NCBI GenBank assembly: GCA_037130365.1
Contig: JBAXTE010000006.1
Location: 74,807 to 138,806, forward strand
Reading direction: 5' to 3'
Length of the DNA: 64,000 bases
Source: JBAXTE01 sp037130365
Lineage (GTDB): Bacteria; Bacteroidota; Bacteroidia; Bacteroidales; WCHB1-69
Both the position numbers and the translations under genes were made by a program. Shown piece after piece: positions 51,890-60,481 of this stretch; position 1 is the first letter of the stretch, and each line of letters starts with the position of its first letter. Below the pieces are notes generated by a model. The model worked only from the letters and a program-made list of their open reading frames with translations. It was not told where the DNA came from and searched no databases.

Positions 51890-51922
51890 CCGATGATTAT
51901 TTATAACGTGCAATTAGTCATG

Positions 51923-51930
51923 CAAATTAC
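51923..51930 (-). promoter_or_regulatory. -7-like box for the response-regulator gene
   Basis: The minus strand reads GTAATTTG, a weaker match to TAnnTTTG, 34 bases upstream of the ATG at 51889 and exactly 5 bases from the operator, as in copies 2 and 3. Confidence 0.4.
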
Positions 51931-51935
51931 CATAT

Positions 51936-51958
51936 AAATTCTAAAGAAAATCTAAAGT
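51936..51958 (-). promoter_or_regulatory. Direct-repeat operator, copy 1 (response regulator/kinase)
   Basis: Read on the minus strand it is A-CTTTAGATTTT followed by CTTTAGAATTT, two near-identical half-sites with an 11-base period. This is the best-conserved copy of the three in the locus. Confidence 0.72.
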
Positions 51959-51960
51959 AC

Positions 51961-51995
51961 AAAAAAAAGCCTTTCAAATGAAAAGCTTTTTAATC
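51961..51995 (-). terminator. Terminator after the TPR lipoprotein gene
   Basis: AAAAAGC-CTTTCA and TGAAA-AGCTTTTT pair with a small internal mismatch, with an A-rich left side giving a U tract on the minus strand. It insulates this gene from the two-component locus. Confidence 0.7.
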
Positions 51996-52046
51996 AATTT
52001 TTTTTTAAGATATCAGGAATCAAAAGATTCTAGAATAAAGGGTTTT

Positions 52047-52583
52047 TTATTTTTTGGAAGTGCTATCTGCTTTATTCTGATTGGCTTCGAATTCGGCAAC
52101 AAGTTGTTCAGGTGTCTTTCCTAAATTTTTCAAGCTAGCTTCAGCATCTTTGGCAAATGCGTGAGTAGGGTATTCTTTTAGGAACTGATTGTAAAATTTT
52201 TGAGCAAGACTGAGATGTTGCATGATGTTTTCTGCAATATATCCTTTCAAAAACATGCAATCTGGTGTTTTATTAAAATTTGGATAGTTATCAATAATTC
52301 TATCTAAACAAGTGATTGCCTGATTTCCACGTTGTAAACCCATATTCAAATCGGCTGCACGGTACAAATAAATAGGAGCAAGGGAGTCTTTAGGAAATTC
52401 GGTCACAAAATCGTTATACATTACGATTAATTTGGATGCTTTTGCAGTATCAAGTTTAGTCATTTTAGTCTCAAGTAGTGCTTTTTCCAATTTGGTTATT
52501 TGTTCTACTTTCGACTTATTTGATGAACACGATAATGTAACAATTACGGTTGAAATCATTACTAATATTGCGATTTTTTTCAT
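52047..52583 (-). CDS. TPR-like lipoprotein
   Basis: The 178-residue protein has a lipoprotein signal peptide (TLSC, Cys19). Tetratricopeptide-like helices follow ('ASKLIVMYNDFVTEFPKDSLAPIYLYRAADLNMGL', 'AQKFYNQFLKEYPTHAFAKDAEASLKNLG'), similar to YbgF/BamD-like repeats. It is likely exposed in the periplasm on an outer-membrane or inner-membrane lipid anchor and binds partner proteins. It follows def by 46 bases on the same strand, so def and ruvX are probably co-transcribed with it. Confidence 0.85.
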   Translation of the reverse strand: MKKIAILVMISTVIVTLSCSSNKSKVEQITKLEKALLETKMTKLDTAKASKLIVMYNDFVTEFPKDSLAPIYLYRAADLNMGLQRGNQAITCLDRIIDNYPNFNKTPDCMFLKGYIAENIMQHLSLAQKFYNQFLKEYPTHAFAKDAEASLKNLGKTPEQLVAEFEANQNKADSTSKK

Positions 52584-52629
52584 TCAATTTGAGATTTAAG
52601 AATTAGTTTATATATTGTTATTCAATAAG

Positions 52630-53193
52630 TTATCTTTTATTACTTGCAAAAATCATTCGATAATCGGTTTGCACTTTTCCGGTTGCAATATCATTTAACC
52701 GGCGCTTCAAAAGCATTCTACGAATAGAACTCAATCGGTCAACAAATAATTTGCCTTCAAGGTGATCGTACTCATGTTGAATAATTCGAGCCATCACACT
52801 ATCAAAGGTTTCCTCAAAATAGTTCCAATTTTCGTCGTAATATTGAATCTTAATTTTTGGTTTCCGATAAACATCTTCTCTAATTTCAGGAATACTCAGA
52901 CAACCTTCGTTAAAAGGCCATTCTTCGCCCTCTTCATGAATAATTTGAGCATTTATCATCACTTTTTTAAAATTTCTAGCACGTTCGTCTTCTTCTGCAA
53001 AAGGAGTAGCATCAATCACCTGAAGACGAATTGATTTATTTACTTGAGGAGCAGCTAAACCAACACCATGCGAAAAATACATGGTTTCCCACATATCGGC
53101 AATTAATTTGTGTAAATCTGGATAATCTTTATCGATATCTTTAGCTACTTTTTTTAATGTTGGATGTCCATAAGCTAAAATTGGAAGGATCAT
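52630..53193 (-). CDS. def: Peptide deformylase
   Basis: The 187-residue enzyme has the three canonical deformylase motifs: 'GVGLAAPQ', 'EGCLSIP' with the metal cysteine, and 'QHEYDHLEG' with the two metal histidines and catalytic glutamate. It removes the formyl group from new proteins, using Fe2+ or Ni2+. The ruvX gene overlaps its start by four bases (53190-53193), so the two are translationally coupled; a TPR lipoprotein follows. Confidence 0.97.
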   Translation of the reverse strand: MILPILAYGHPTLKKVAKDIDKDYPDLHKLIADMWETMYFSHGVGLAAPQVNKSIRLQVIDATPFAEEDERARNFKKVMINAQIIHEEGEEWPFNEGCLSIPEIREDVYRKPKIKIQYYDENWNYFEETFDSVMARIIQHEYDHLEGKLFVDRLSSIRRMLLKRRLNDIATGKVQTDYRMIFASNKR

Positions 53194-53627
53194 AATTGCA
53201 AATTGTTTTGTTTATAACTCATTGATTCTAAATATGATTGCAAGATAATAGTTGCACTAATTGTATCAACTAATGCTTTGTTTTGTCGATCTTTTTTTCC
53301 TAATCCAGAATCGACCATCGTTTGAAAAGCCATTTTTGAAGTAAACCGTTCATCTACTCGTTCCACCTGAATTGTGGGAAAGTCTTTGGCTAATTTTTTT
53401 ACAAAAGGCTCAATAAATCGAGCGGATTCTGAAGCGGTTGCATCCATTTGCTTAGGCAAACCAACCACAAAACAATCAACCGTCTCGCTGTTTACATACT
53501 GTTTTAAAAATTCAAAAATCTTTCCTGATGGAACGGTGGTGAGTCCAGTAGCTATAATTCTCATCGGATCGGTAACCGCAATTCCCACTCGTTTTTGACC
53601 ATAATCGATTGCTACTATTCGTCCCAT
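53190..53627 (-). CDS. ruvX: Putative Holliday junction resolvase RuvX (YqgF)
   Basis: The 145-residue protein has the YqgF/RNase H-like fold markers: 'GRIVAIDYGQKRVGIAVTD' at the N-terminus, 'VVGLPKQMDATASESARFIEPFVKKL' and 'VERVDERFTSKMAF', with 'KKDRQNKALVDTISATIILQSYLE' at the end. It is thought to process pre-16S rRNA or Holliday junctions. It is preceded by a -7 box (53642-53649) and overlaps def by four bases. Confidence 0.94.
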   Translation of the reverse strand: MGRIVAIDYGQKRVGIAVTDPMRIIATGLTTVPSGKIFEFLKQYVNSETVDCFVVGLPKQMDATASESARFIEPFVKKLAKDFPTIQVERVDERFTSKMAFQTMVDSGLGKKDRQNKALVDTISATIILQSYLESMSYKQNNLQL

Positions 53628-53641
53628 TCTGTTTTTTTTTG

Positions 53642-53649
53642 CAAAATTA
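53642..53649 (-). promoter_or_regulatory. -7 box for ruvX-def
   Basis: The minus strand reads TAATTTTG (TAnnTTTG), 15 bases upstream of the ruvX ATG. This implies a near-leaderless transcript. Confidence 0.5.
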
Positions 53650-53765
53650 CATCATTCTAGATTTATATTAGCATTTTTGAGATTATTTATTGACTAAATA
53701 ACTCTTTCGTAAAACACTAAAAAAACACTTCAAAATAAATTTCTTATATTTTCGAAATTTAATAA

Positions 53766-54674
53766 TTAACTCCAAAGTGGAGATGGATAGACCTTTTCGG
53801 CATGCAGCAAAGCTAATTTTGCTACAACACCACTTCTATCTTCCTGATATGTTACTCCAAACCATTGAGCAGTGGTATCCAGAATTTTCACATCAGCCAT
53901 TTGGGTGTGAATCAGCTGATTAACCACCGTTGGGATGTAAAATTCTGACTTCAGATTGTCAATGTTATGATTGATAAATTCAGTAAACATTTGGTCTAAA
54001 TGATTGAAAATGGAAGGAGTAAATCCCCAAAAATTCATCGAAACGGGTGTGTTTTCTTCCAATTCTATTACATTGTTGTTACCATCAAATGCTTCTATTC
54101 GATTATTTTTTCGCTCAATTTGAGTGTGTTCCACAACGTTTGTAAGCTCATTTTTAGAATTTGCTGCACAAACACCTCTAGATACATAGCCATTTTCTGA
54201 CAACGTATTTCCAAGTCTGTAACCAACCATAGAATATTTCGTGGTGCTATCTGCTGAAAGTGACATCAAATATTTGCCCATCGCTACAAATCCGTCTGCA
54301 CCATAAAAATCATCACCATTAATTACCGCAAAAGGTGTAGTAATTTTATCTGCAGCCATCAAAATTGCATGTCCAGTTCCCCATGGCTTGATTCTTTCAG
54401 GATTAATAGCAATCCCTTTTGGAACTTTATGTACCTCTTGAAGCACATAATCTACTTCAATTTTTCCTGAGTATTTGTCGGCGATTGCCTCTTTAAAATC
54501 AAATTCAATGCTTTCACGAATTACGAAGACCACTTTCCCAAAACCGGCATTCATGGCATCAAACACTGAGTAATCAATGATTGTTTCGCCATTTGGGCCC
54601 AATTTGTCAATTTGTTTTAATCCGCCATATCGACTTCCAACTCCTGCTGCTAATATTAATAAGGTTGGTTTCAT
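53766..54674 (-). CDS. Sugar nucleotidyltransferase
   Basis: The 302-residue protein opens with the nucleotidyltransferase signature 'LLILAAGVGSRYGGLKQIDKLGPNGETIIDYSVFDA'. Further motifs are 'PWGTGHAILMA', 'FAVINGDDFYG', 'MVGYRLGNTLSENG' and 'MNFWGFTPSIF'. It transfers a nucleoside monophosphate to a sugar-1-phosphate, giving an NDP-sugar; the sugar cannot be told. A sugar MFS transporter gene is divergent from it, so the two may serve use of one imported sugar. Its -7 box is at 54726-54733. Confidence 0.9.
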   Translation of the reverse strand: MKPTLLILAAGVGSRYGGLKQIDKLGPNGETIIDYSVFDAMNAGFGKVVFVIRESIEFDFKEAIADKYSGKIEVDYVLQEVHKVPKGIAINPERIKPWGTGHAILMAADKITTPFAVINGDDFYGADGFVAMGKYLMSLSADSTTKYSMVGYRLGNTLSENGYVSRGVCAANSKNELTNVVEHTQIERKNNRIEAFDGNNNVIELEENTPVSMNFWGFTPSIFNHLDQMFTEFINHNIDNLKSEFYIPTVVNQLIHTQMADVKILDTTAQWFGVTYQEDRSGVVAKLALLHAEKVYPSPLWS

Positions 54675-54725
54675 ATTTTATTTCTCAATTTTTTAATTCC
54701 TGATATTTATATTATTTTAATCATA

Positions 54726-54733
54726 CAAAAATA
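54726..54733 (-). promoter_or_regulatory. -7 box for the nucleotidyltransferase gene
   Basis: The minus strand reads TATTTTTG (TAnnTTTG), 52 bases upstream of the ATG at 54674. Confidence 0.45.
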
Positions 54734-54817
54734 CAATTTTTTGGTTTGAACACATTGTAAAAAGAGCAAAACATTAAATTATTAGAAAATATATTTTACT
54801 TTAGCAGAAAAAAGAAT

Positions 54818-56155
54818 ATGAAACGTACACATTCTGAGCAAAAATCCTATCTCTTTTCGCTCGTAATATTAGGAATTTTATTTTTTGTCTTTGGCTTTGC
54901 CACTTGGATAAATGGTGTTTTAATCCCATTTTTAAAAACAGCATGTGAACTAAACGATTTTACTGCTTATTTTGTCACATTTGCTTTTTATATTTCATAT
55001 TTTGTGATGGCTATTCCATCGTCTATGATTTTAAAAAAAATAGGATTTAAAAACGGAATGAGCATAGGATTATTTGTAATGGCTGTTGGTGCTTTGATGT
55101 TTATTCCAGCAGCATTTTCTCGTTCATACATTCTTTTCTTGACTGGATTATTCGTTATGGGCACTGGCTTAGCATTGTTGCAGACCGCTGTAAATCCGTA
55201 TGTTACTATAATTGGACCTATCGAAAGTGCTGCAAAACGAATCAGTATTATGGGTATTTGTAATAAAATTGCCGGAGTTTTAGCGCCAATAATCCTTGCG
55301 TCGCTGGTTTTACATGATGCTGAAGCGATAACTAGTCAATTAAAATTAATTACAGTATCTGCCGAGAAGGAAGTTTTGTTAAATGCACTCGCTCAGCGAC
55401 TTATAGCACCTTATTTGCTGATGGCAGGAATTCTTTTATTGCTAGCGTTACTTGTTCGGTTTGCAAATCTTCCAGAAATAGTTCAAGAAAAGGAGGCTGT
55501 TAACGCTGATAAAAACATCACAAAAAAGACATTGTGGTCATATCCGCAACTTTGGGTTGGTGTAATTGCTCTCTTTTTCTACGTAGGCGTTGAAGTAATT
55601 GCTGGCGATACCATTATTCGTTATGGACAGTCGCTAGGAATAGCAATGGAATCGGCTAAATATTTCACCTCGTTGACATTAATTGCAATGGTTGTTGGAT
55701 ATTTTGTGGGAATTGCATTAATTCCTAGAGTAATTAGTCAGCGAACCGCATTAATTATTTGCACAATACTTGGCATTAGCCTTACCATACTTGCAATTAC
55801 TACTCCTGATAATTTAATGCTTACTTTTCCATTTATCGACATCACGACATTTAATCCAATAGAAATCACGATTCCAAACACAGTGTTATTTATTGCGATG
55901 TTAGGTGTGGCAAACTCGCTGATGTGGCCTGCAATATGGCCTTTAGCACTTGATGGAGTGGGTAAATTCATTAAGTTAGGCTCTGCACTTTTAATTATGG
56001 CAATTGCTGGTGGAGCTGTGCTTCCATTAATCTATGGTATGTTGGCTAATAATTTGGGAACGCAAAAAGCATATATCATTGCAATTCCTTGTTATCTTAT
56101 CATTTTAACTTTTGCCATAATCTCTGAAAAGTTAAAAAAGTTTTCGATGAAATAG
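54818..56155 (+). CDS. Sugar MFS transporter (FucP/glucose-galactose transporter type)
   Basis: The 445-residue protein has 12 hydrophobic helices and the FucP/GluP-like N-terminus 'LGILFFVFGFATWINGVLIPFLKTACEL', 'FITGLFVMGTGLALLQTAVNPYVT-like' region and 'EKLK' ending. A characteristic motif is 'LALLQTAVNPYVTIIG'. It probably imports a hexose or amino sugar with protons across the inner membrane. It faces the nucleotidyltransferase gene over a 143-base divergent region; the box TACTTTAG near 54803 is one base off the -7 consensus. Confidence 0.92.
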   Translation: MKRTHSEQKSYLFSLVILGILFFVFGFATWINGVLIPFLKTACELNDFTAYFVTFAFYISYFVMAIPSSMILKKIGFKNGMSIGLFVMAVGALMFIPAAFSRSYILFLTGLFVMGTGLALLQTAVNPYVTIIGPIESAAKRISIMGICNKIAGVLAPIILASLVLHDAEAITSQLKLITVSAEKEVLLNALAQRLIAPYLLMAGILLLLALLVRFANLPEIVQEKEAVNADKNITKKTLWSYPQLWVGVIALFFYVGVEVIAGDTIIRYGQSLGIAMESAKYFTSLTLIAMVVGYFVGIALIPRVISQRTALIICTILGISLTILAITTPDNLMLTFPFIDITTFNPIEITIPNTVLFIAMLGVANSLMWPAIWPLALDGVGKFIKLGSALLIMAIAGGAVLPLIYGMLANNLGTQKAYIIAIPCYLIILTFAIISEKLKKFSMK

Positions 56156-56280
56156 TTAATGAAGAAAACTTATTAATATGACCACTCAACATCAAATGCT
56201 CTTAAAATGAACTCATTGAAAAATAACTATTCATGTAGTTATTATCATTGGAAATATACCCCAAATTAAAAACTAAATAA

Positions 56281-56865
56281 TTGAAAAAAAGCTTTATTAA
56301 AAATCCCGTACTCTTGATTATTGTATTTTTCTTGTACAATTGCGGTGGAAATACAAGCAACAATCAATCAATAGAAAAGGTTGTAACAACAATTGTAAAG
56401 CGTGAAAATGCAGAGTTTAACCTTTATGAAGTTAAACCGAACCTCTATCAGGTATTAGATACAGTTATTGAATCGGCGAATGCTTGTCAGGATGTTAAAA
56501 ACAAGAATTTTGTATATGGCTTATATGTTGATGATATTGATTCTGCAACAATTATTGGCATTAAACTTCAAGATCCAAGAAAACGATATTGTACTGATTT
56601 TGAAGGTGTTTTTATACATAAGAAAGCCATATTTACTTATAGTGGTAAGTTCCTTAGTGATTTTTTTATATTCAGAAACCAAAAAGTTAAATTTAGGTGC
56701 AGAATCCCAGATATATTAAAGAATGATCTTGATCGTGGGGCAGACAATTGTTTTGGCTTTTGGAAGTATGCCCTAAAAAATAACAAGCTAAAAAATGTTG
56801 GATATGATATTTGTGGTAAGTCCTGGGTTGATGAGAAATACAGCTATTATAAAGCAGGGAACTAG
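56281..56865 (+). CDS. Hypothetical lipoprotein
   Basis: The 194-residue protein starts at TTG with a signal peptide and a lipobox ending in Cys21 (FLYNC|G). The rest has no family I recognise; it has a few cysteines ('ANACQDVK', 'RKRYCTDFEG', 'GADNCFGFW', 'GYDICGKSW'), which could make disulfides in the periplasm. It lies alone between the sugar transporter and a RhuM remnant. The TTG start is weakly supported, though no ATG is available near the signal peptide. Confidence 0.65.
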   Translation: MKKSFIKNPVLLIIVFFLYNCGGNTSNNQSIEKVVTTIVKRENAEFNLYEVKPNLYQVLDTVIESANACQDVKNKNFVYGLYVDDIDSATIIGIKLQDPRKRYCTDFEGVFIHKKAIFTYSGKFLSDFFIFRNQKVKFRCRIPDILKNDLDRGADNCFGFWKYALKNNKLKNVGYDICGKSWVDEKYSYYKAGN

Positions 56866-56997
56866 ATATCATTCCAAATAGCACAAAACACTATATACGT
56901 TTAGCGAAAGTTCAGCGTTTAATATTATTTTTTGGAAAAAAGTCTTTGAATTTCTCTCAATATTTTATGCTTTTGTTGTTATCATTGACCTAAACAC

Positions 56998-57258
56998 AAT
57001 GAAAACGAAATAATCATATATCAAACCAATGAACTTTCTACTCGTATTGAAGTAAGAGTTGATGAAGATACGGTGTGGCTTACTCAGAGCCAAATGGCTG
57101 AACTTTTTCAAACCACTTCTCAAAATATTACTATACACATTCATAATATTTATAATGAAGCTGAATTATCAATAAATGGAACTACTAAGGATTTCTTACA
57201 AGTTCAAAAAGAGGGCAAAAGAATAGTAACTAGAAAAGTGCAAATTTACCTTCAATGA
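56998..57258 (+). pseudogene. RhuM/virulence-protein N-terminal remnant
   Basis: The frame reads NENEIIIYQTNELSTR followed by 'VRVDEDTVWLTQSQMAELFQTTSQNIT' and ends '...KRIVTRKVQIYLQ' with a stop. This is the start of a RhuM-family protein (full members have about 300 residues). No ATG, GTG or TTG in frame exists after an in-frame TGA at 56986-56988, and the rest of the protein is missing, so it is a broken remnant of about 86 codons. RhuM genes are frequent in mobile and defence-linked regions; the remnant may mark a past insertion. Confidence 0.75.
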
Positions 57259-57527
57259 AAGATTTGGAAAAAAATGGTTTGCATTTTCAAAAATGGAGAT
57301 TGAAGCCATGAACATGTTGAATAAAATAAGTTGAATTTGAAAGAAAAAAGCATCAAGAGAAAAAAGTAATATATTTGCTAGGCAAAAGCACAAACTACAT
57401 GAAGGATTATCGGCAAATATTACTCAAAGAACATCATGACAAAAGCCAACAAACTGATGTTTATAAGTATTCCAATCCAGATATTATTAAGAATGAGCAT
57501 CTCTATTTATTAAACACATTGTTTAAT
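57259..57527. other. Degenerate stretch between the RhuM remnant and the next gene
   Basis: Broken frames and AT-rich sequence are seen and no credible gene. An upstream in-frame extension of the following gene (from 57375) encodes a non-signal-like segment and is rejected. Confidence 0.5.
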
Positions 57528-58181
57528 ATGCGAATTTCATCATTCTTTGTTCTGCTTTTACTTATTTTAAGCACTAATTTATCTGCACAGGTAAATGTTG
57601 AAATTTCTGAAGCTACGATTGTTCCATTGGATTTACAGGTTGTTGATGTTACAAATGAAATTGGAGGGAAGCAGGAAAAAACACAAATGACAATATTCTC
57701 AGAATTTCATGGCGACAATCTTCTTATGTATATTAAATGTAAAATTGAAAACAAATTTGAATCAAAGATTGAAGTTTATCTATCAGAGATTGCAATGGAT
57801 TTTAAATGTTGTGGCAGATTTTATAAAATACCACTAGAAACTTGCATGGCAATTAGTAATAATTCAAATATTTCAAAAGATTCAATTTTAGTTGTTAATC
57901 CCAAAGAATCATTAAATATTAATTTTGCAAATTTTTTGTCTTTGAATTATTGTCCAAGGCTAATTCCTCTTAATGTAAAAAAGGTTATTCATGACCTCAA
58001 TTCAAGGTTTTATATTAAATTTAAATATGTAAAATTTGAAAACAAAGAAATAATCAATTCTAAATTAAGAATCAGAAACATAAAACCATACTTTTTAAAC
58101 AATTGTGTCTCGATAAATGAAAATCGATCAATTTGTTCAATCATTTTCGAAATTGAATCAGAAAAGAGTAAAACAAAATAA
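57528..58181 (+). CDS. Secreted protein of unknown function
   Basis: From the ATG at 57528 the protein is 217 residues, with a signal peptide 'MRISSFFVLLLLILSTNLSA' before Gln. It has no family I recognise. Pairs of cysteines ('FKCCGRFYKI', 'LETCMAIS', 'LNYCPRLI', 'NNCVSINENRSICSIIF') suggest disulfide bonds outside the cytoplasm. A longer frame from 57375 exists, but it would bury the signal peptide inside the protein, so the internal ATG is chosen. Neighbours do not explain its job; ribBA follows after 63 bases with its own promoter. Confidence 0.7.
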   Translation: MRISSFFVLLLLILSTNLSAQVNVEISEATIVPLDLQVVDVTNEIGGKQEKTQMTIFSEFHGDNLLMYIKCKIENKFESKIEVYLSEIAMDFKCCGRFYKIPLETCMAISNNSNISKDSILVVNPKESLNINFANFLSLNYCPRLIPLNVKKVIHDLNSRFYIKFKYVKFENKEIINSKLRIRNIKPYFLNNCVSINENRSICSIIFEIESEKSKTK

Positions 58182-58215
58182 TTTACTTTTTAGAATTCCC
58201 CGTGATAAAAATTAC

Positions 58216-58223
58216 TACTTTTG
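58216..58223 (+). promoter_or_regulatory. -7 box for ribBA
   Basis: TACTTTTG is a perfect TAnnTTTG, 22 bases upstream of the ATG at 58245. No FMN riboswitch is seen in the short leader. Confidence 0.55.
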
Positions 58224-58244
58224 CATCGAAAAACAACATATTAG

Positions 58245-59462
58245 ATGGAAATCAAAATAAACTCGATAGAAGAGGCAATTGAAGAGATTAAAGCTGGCAA
58301 ACTAATTATTGTAGTGGATGATGAAGATCGCGAAAATGAAGGCGATTTTTTAACCGCAGCTGAAAACGTAACTCCCGAAATCATTAATTTTATGTCGAAA
58401 CATGGACGAGGACTCATTTGTGCTCCAATTTCAGAAGAAATTGCTACTCGTCTCGATTTAAATTTAATGGTTGAAAATAATACAGTACTTCATCAAACGC
58501 CATTTACGGTTTCTGTCGATTTAATTGGACAAGATTGCACAACAGGAATTTCTGCATTTGATCGTGCAAAAACGGTTCAAGCACTAATAAACCCGAATAC
58601 AAAACCGGAAGATTTGGGCCGACCTGGTCATATTTTTCCGCTGAGAGCCAAGAATGGAGGTGTTTTGCGTAGAACTGGTCATACCGAAGCAACTGTTGAC
58701 CTTGCCGTTCTTGCCGGAATGCAACCTGCTGGAGTTTTAGTTGAAATAATGAACGATGATGGAACTATGGCTCGTTTACCCCAATTAATGTTAATTGCTG
58801 AAAAATTTAAGTTGAAAATTGTTACCATAAAAGACTTAATCGCATATCGTAAACGCACCGAGAAATTAATCGTTCGCGAACAAAGTGTGACTTTGCCTAC
58901 AGAATGGGGAACATTTGAACTAATCGCTTATCGCCAACTTGATAACGATATGATTCACCTCGCTCTTAAAAAAGGAGATTGGCAAGCTGACGAGCCAGTA
59001 CTGACTAGAGTTCATTCCTCTTGCATTACAGGAGATATTTTTGGTTCTTCAAAATGCGATTGCGGATCACAACTCCACAAATCAATGCAAATGATCGAAG
59101 AAGAAGGCAAAGGGTTGGTATTATATATGAATCAAGAGGGTAGAGGCATTGGATTGATTAACAAACTTAGGGCTTACCATCTTCAAGAACAAGGTAGAGA
59201 TACCGTTGAAGCTAACGTAGAACTCGGGTTTAAACCGGATGAACGTGATTATGGCATTGGGGCTCAAATTCTTTTTGATCTTAACGCAACAAATATCCAT
59301 TTAATTACCAATAATAACACAAAACGTGCTGGTCTGGCTGGATATGGCATCGAAATACACGAGTTAGTTCCACTAATTATTGATCCAAATCCATTCAATC
59401 TTAAATATATGACCACCAAACAAGATAAAATGGGGCATAATCTGAATTTGAATCATAAGTAG
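58245..59462 (+). CDS. ribBA: Bifunctional 3,4-dihydroxy-2-butanone 4-phosphate synthase / GTP cyclohydrolase II
   Basis: The 405-residue protein fuses RibB (about 1-200: 'VVDDEDRENEGDFLTAAE', 'RPGHIFPL', 'RRTGHTEATVDL') with GTP cyclohydrolase II RibA (about 205-405: 'RVHSSCITGDIFGSSKCDCGSQL' with three zinc cysteines, 'NQEGRGIGLINKLRAYHLQE'). It makes both starting precursors of riboflavin. The RibA residue before QEGRG is Asn rather than the usual Arg, and the zinc motif reads SSCITG, both mild variants. It stands alone without other rib genes. Confidence 0.96.
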   Translation: MEIKINSIEEAIEEIKAGKLIIVVDDEDRENEGDFLTAAENVTPEIINFMSKHGRGLICAPISEEIATRLDLNLMVENNTVLHQTPFTVSVDLIGQDCTTGISAFDRAKTVQALINPNTKPEDLGRPGHIFPLRAKNGGVLRRTGHTEATVDLAVLAGMQPAGVLVEIMNDDGTMARLPQLMLIAEKFKLKIVTIKDLIAYRKRTEKLIVREQSVTLPTEWGTFELIAYRQLDNDMIHLALKKGDWQADEPVLTRVHSSCITGDIFGSSKCDCGSQLHKSMQMIEEEGKGLVLYMNQEGRGIGLINKLRAYHLQEQGRDTVEANVELGFKPDERDYGIGAQILFDLNATNIHLITNNNTKRAGLAGYGIEIHELVPLIIDPNPFNLKYMTTKQDKMGHNLNLNHK

Positions 59463-59494
59463 ATTGTTCATGTAATTACTTGTGATTTAATAAA

Positions 59495-60274
59495 TTATCT
59501 CATTTTTTCTATTTCTACAGTCATAAACATTCCCAATCCTCGGTTAAATGGGGTGAGCATAATTTCAAACCCTTTTACTAAGCCATAAAAATAGGAGGGA
59601 AGTAGCTGTCTCATTGATACACCGCCACTTATGAGGTATCTGAATGGAGTATGGTGTTTTATAATGTTAATTTGATATTGAGGAAATTTTTCGTTGAATA
59701 ATTTTCGATCTCGAATAAAAAGAATCCATGGAATAGCGCCATTTGCCGACGACATTGGTCCAGTGGATTCAAATCCCCAACCTCCTTTAGAATTGAAGGG
59801 TTCGTGATGGAAATTCCGGTAGATAAAACCACCCCAAAGAGTATTTGCAGGCTCAATCATGACAATTTTTCCTCCAGGTTTTAAACACCGCAAAGCTTCA
59901 ACAAAAAAGGCTTCAGAATCGTTGATGTGATGAAGTACATCTATCATTACAAAAGCATCCACAGAATTGTTTTCAAAAGGCATTTCCAATGCAGAAAAAC
60001 ACATCTCAACTTGTGGTAATTCAATTACATCACTTGTAATAGCATTTGGAATGATATCTTTTATAAAACCGCCACCACTGCCTAATTCTACAATTTTTTT
60101 TGAAAGATAATTTTCTCCAATTGATTGAATAAATTGTTGGTAGTTTTCGAGATAAATCCGTTTCAAAAACTGCTTCTTTAATATAATTGAACCATGCAAT
60201 TCAGTAGTTGAAACATCGTCGATACTTTTAATCTCTTTTGTTTCGGGAAGTTTAAGCCATTTCGAAAATGCCAT
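59495..60274 (-). CDS. Class I SAM-dependent methyltransferase
   Basis: The 259-residue protein has a methyltransferase_11-type core: motif I 'IVELGSGGGFIKDIIPNAI', 'FMIDVLHHI' type motif ('DAFVMIDVLHHINDSEAF'), and 'EALRCLKPGGKIVMIEPANT' as motif III. The substrate is unknown; the family often acts on quinones, lipids or sugars. A -7 box (60311-60318) lies upstream. It is convergent with ribBA. Confidence 0.85.
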   Translation of the reverse strand: MAFSKWLKLPETKEIKSIDDVSTTELHGSIILKKQFLKRIYLENYQQFIQSIGENYLSKKIVELGSGGGFIKDIIPNAITSDVIELPQVEMCFSALEMPFENNSVDAFVMIDVLHHINDSEAFFVEALRCLKPGGKIVMIEPANTLWGGFIYRNFHHEPFNSKGGWGFESTGPMSSANGAIPWILFIRDRKLFNEKFPQYQINIIKHHTPFRYLISGGVSMRQLLPSYFYGLVKGFEIMLTPFNRGLGMFMTVEIEKMR

Positions 60275-60310
60275 ATTCTAAAGTTAAGTTTTGTGATAAA
60301 TTGTAGAGGA

Positions 60311-60318
60311 CAAATTTA
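60311..60318 (-). promoter_or_regulatory. -7 box for the methyltransferase gene
   Basis: The minus strand reads TAAATTTG, a perfect TAnnTTTG, 37 bases upstream of the ATG at 60274. Confidence 0.5.
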
Positions 60319-60426
60319 CTATATTTGATTGATTAAACCCAAATTTAATCTTATTGTGTTTACTGTAATTTCAATATCTGAAATTAATTTTCTAAAATAT
60401 ATGAATCAATTTGGATTAAAAGAGGT

Positions 60427-60434
60427 TACTTTTG
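60427..60434 (+). promoter_or_regulatory. -7 box for the alpha/beta hydrolase gene
   Basis: TACTTTTG is a perfect TAnnTTTG, 48 bases upstream of the ATG at 60482. Confidence 0.5.
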
Positions 60435-60481
60435 TGAACTAAAGAACATGAATTAGGGTTTATCAAAAAACAATCATAAGT

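Noticed and set aside
57375..57527. N-terminal extension of the secreted protein at 57.5 kb
   Set aside because: It would place the clear signal peptide in the middle of the protein.
58182..58244. FMN riboswitch upstream of ribBA
   Set aside because: The leader is only about 20-30 bases after the -7 box, too short for the aptamer.
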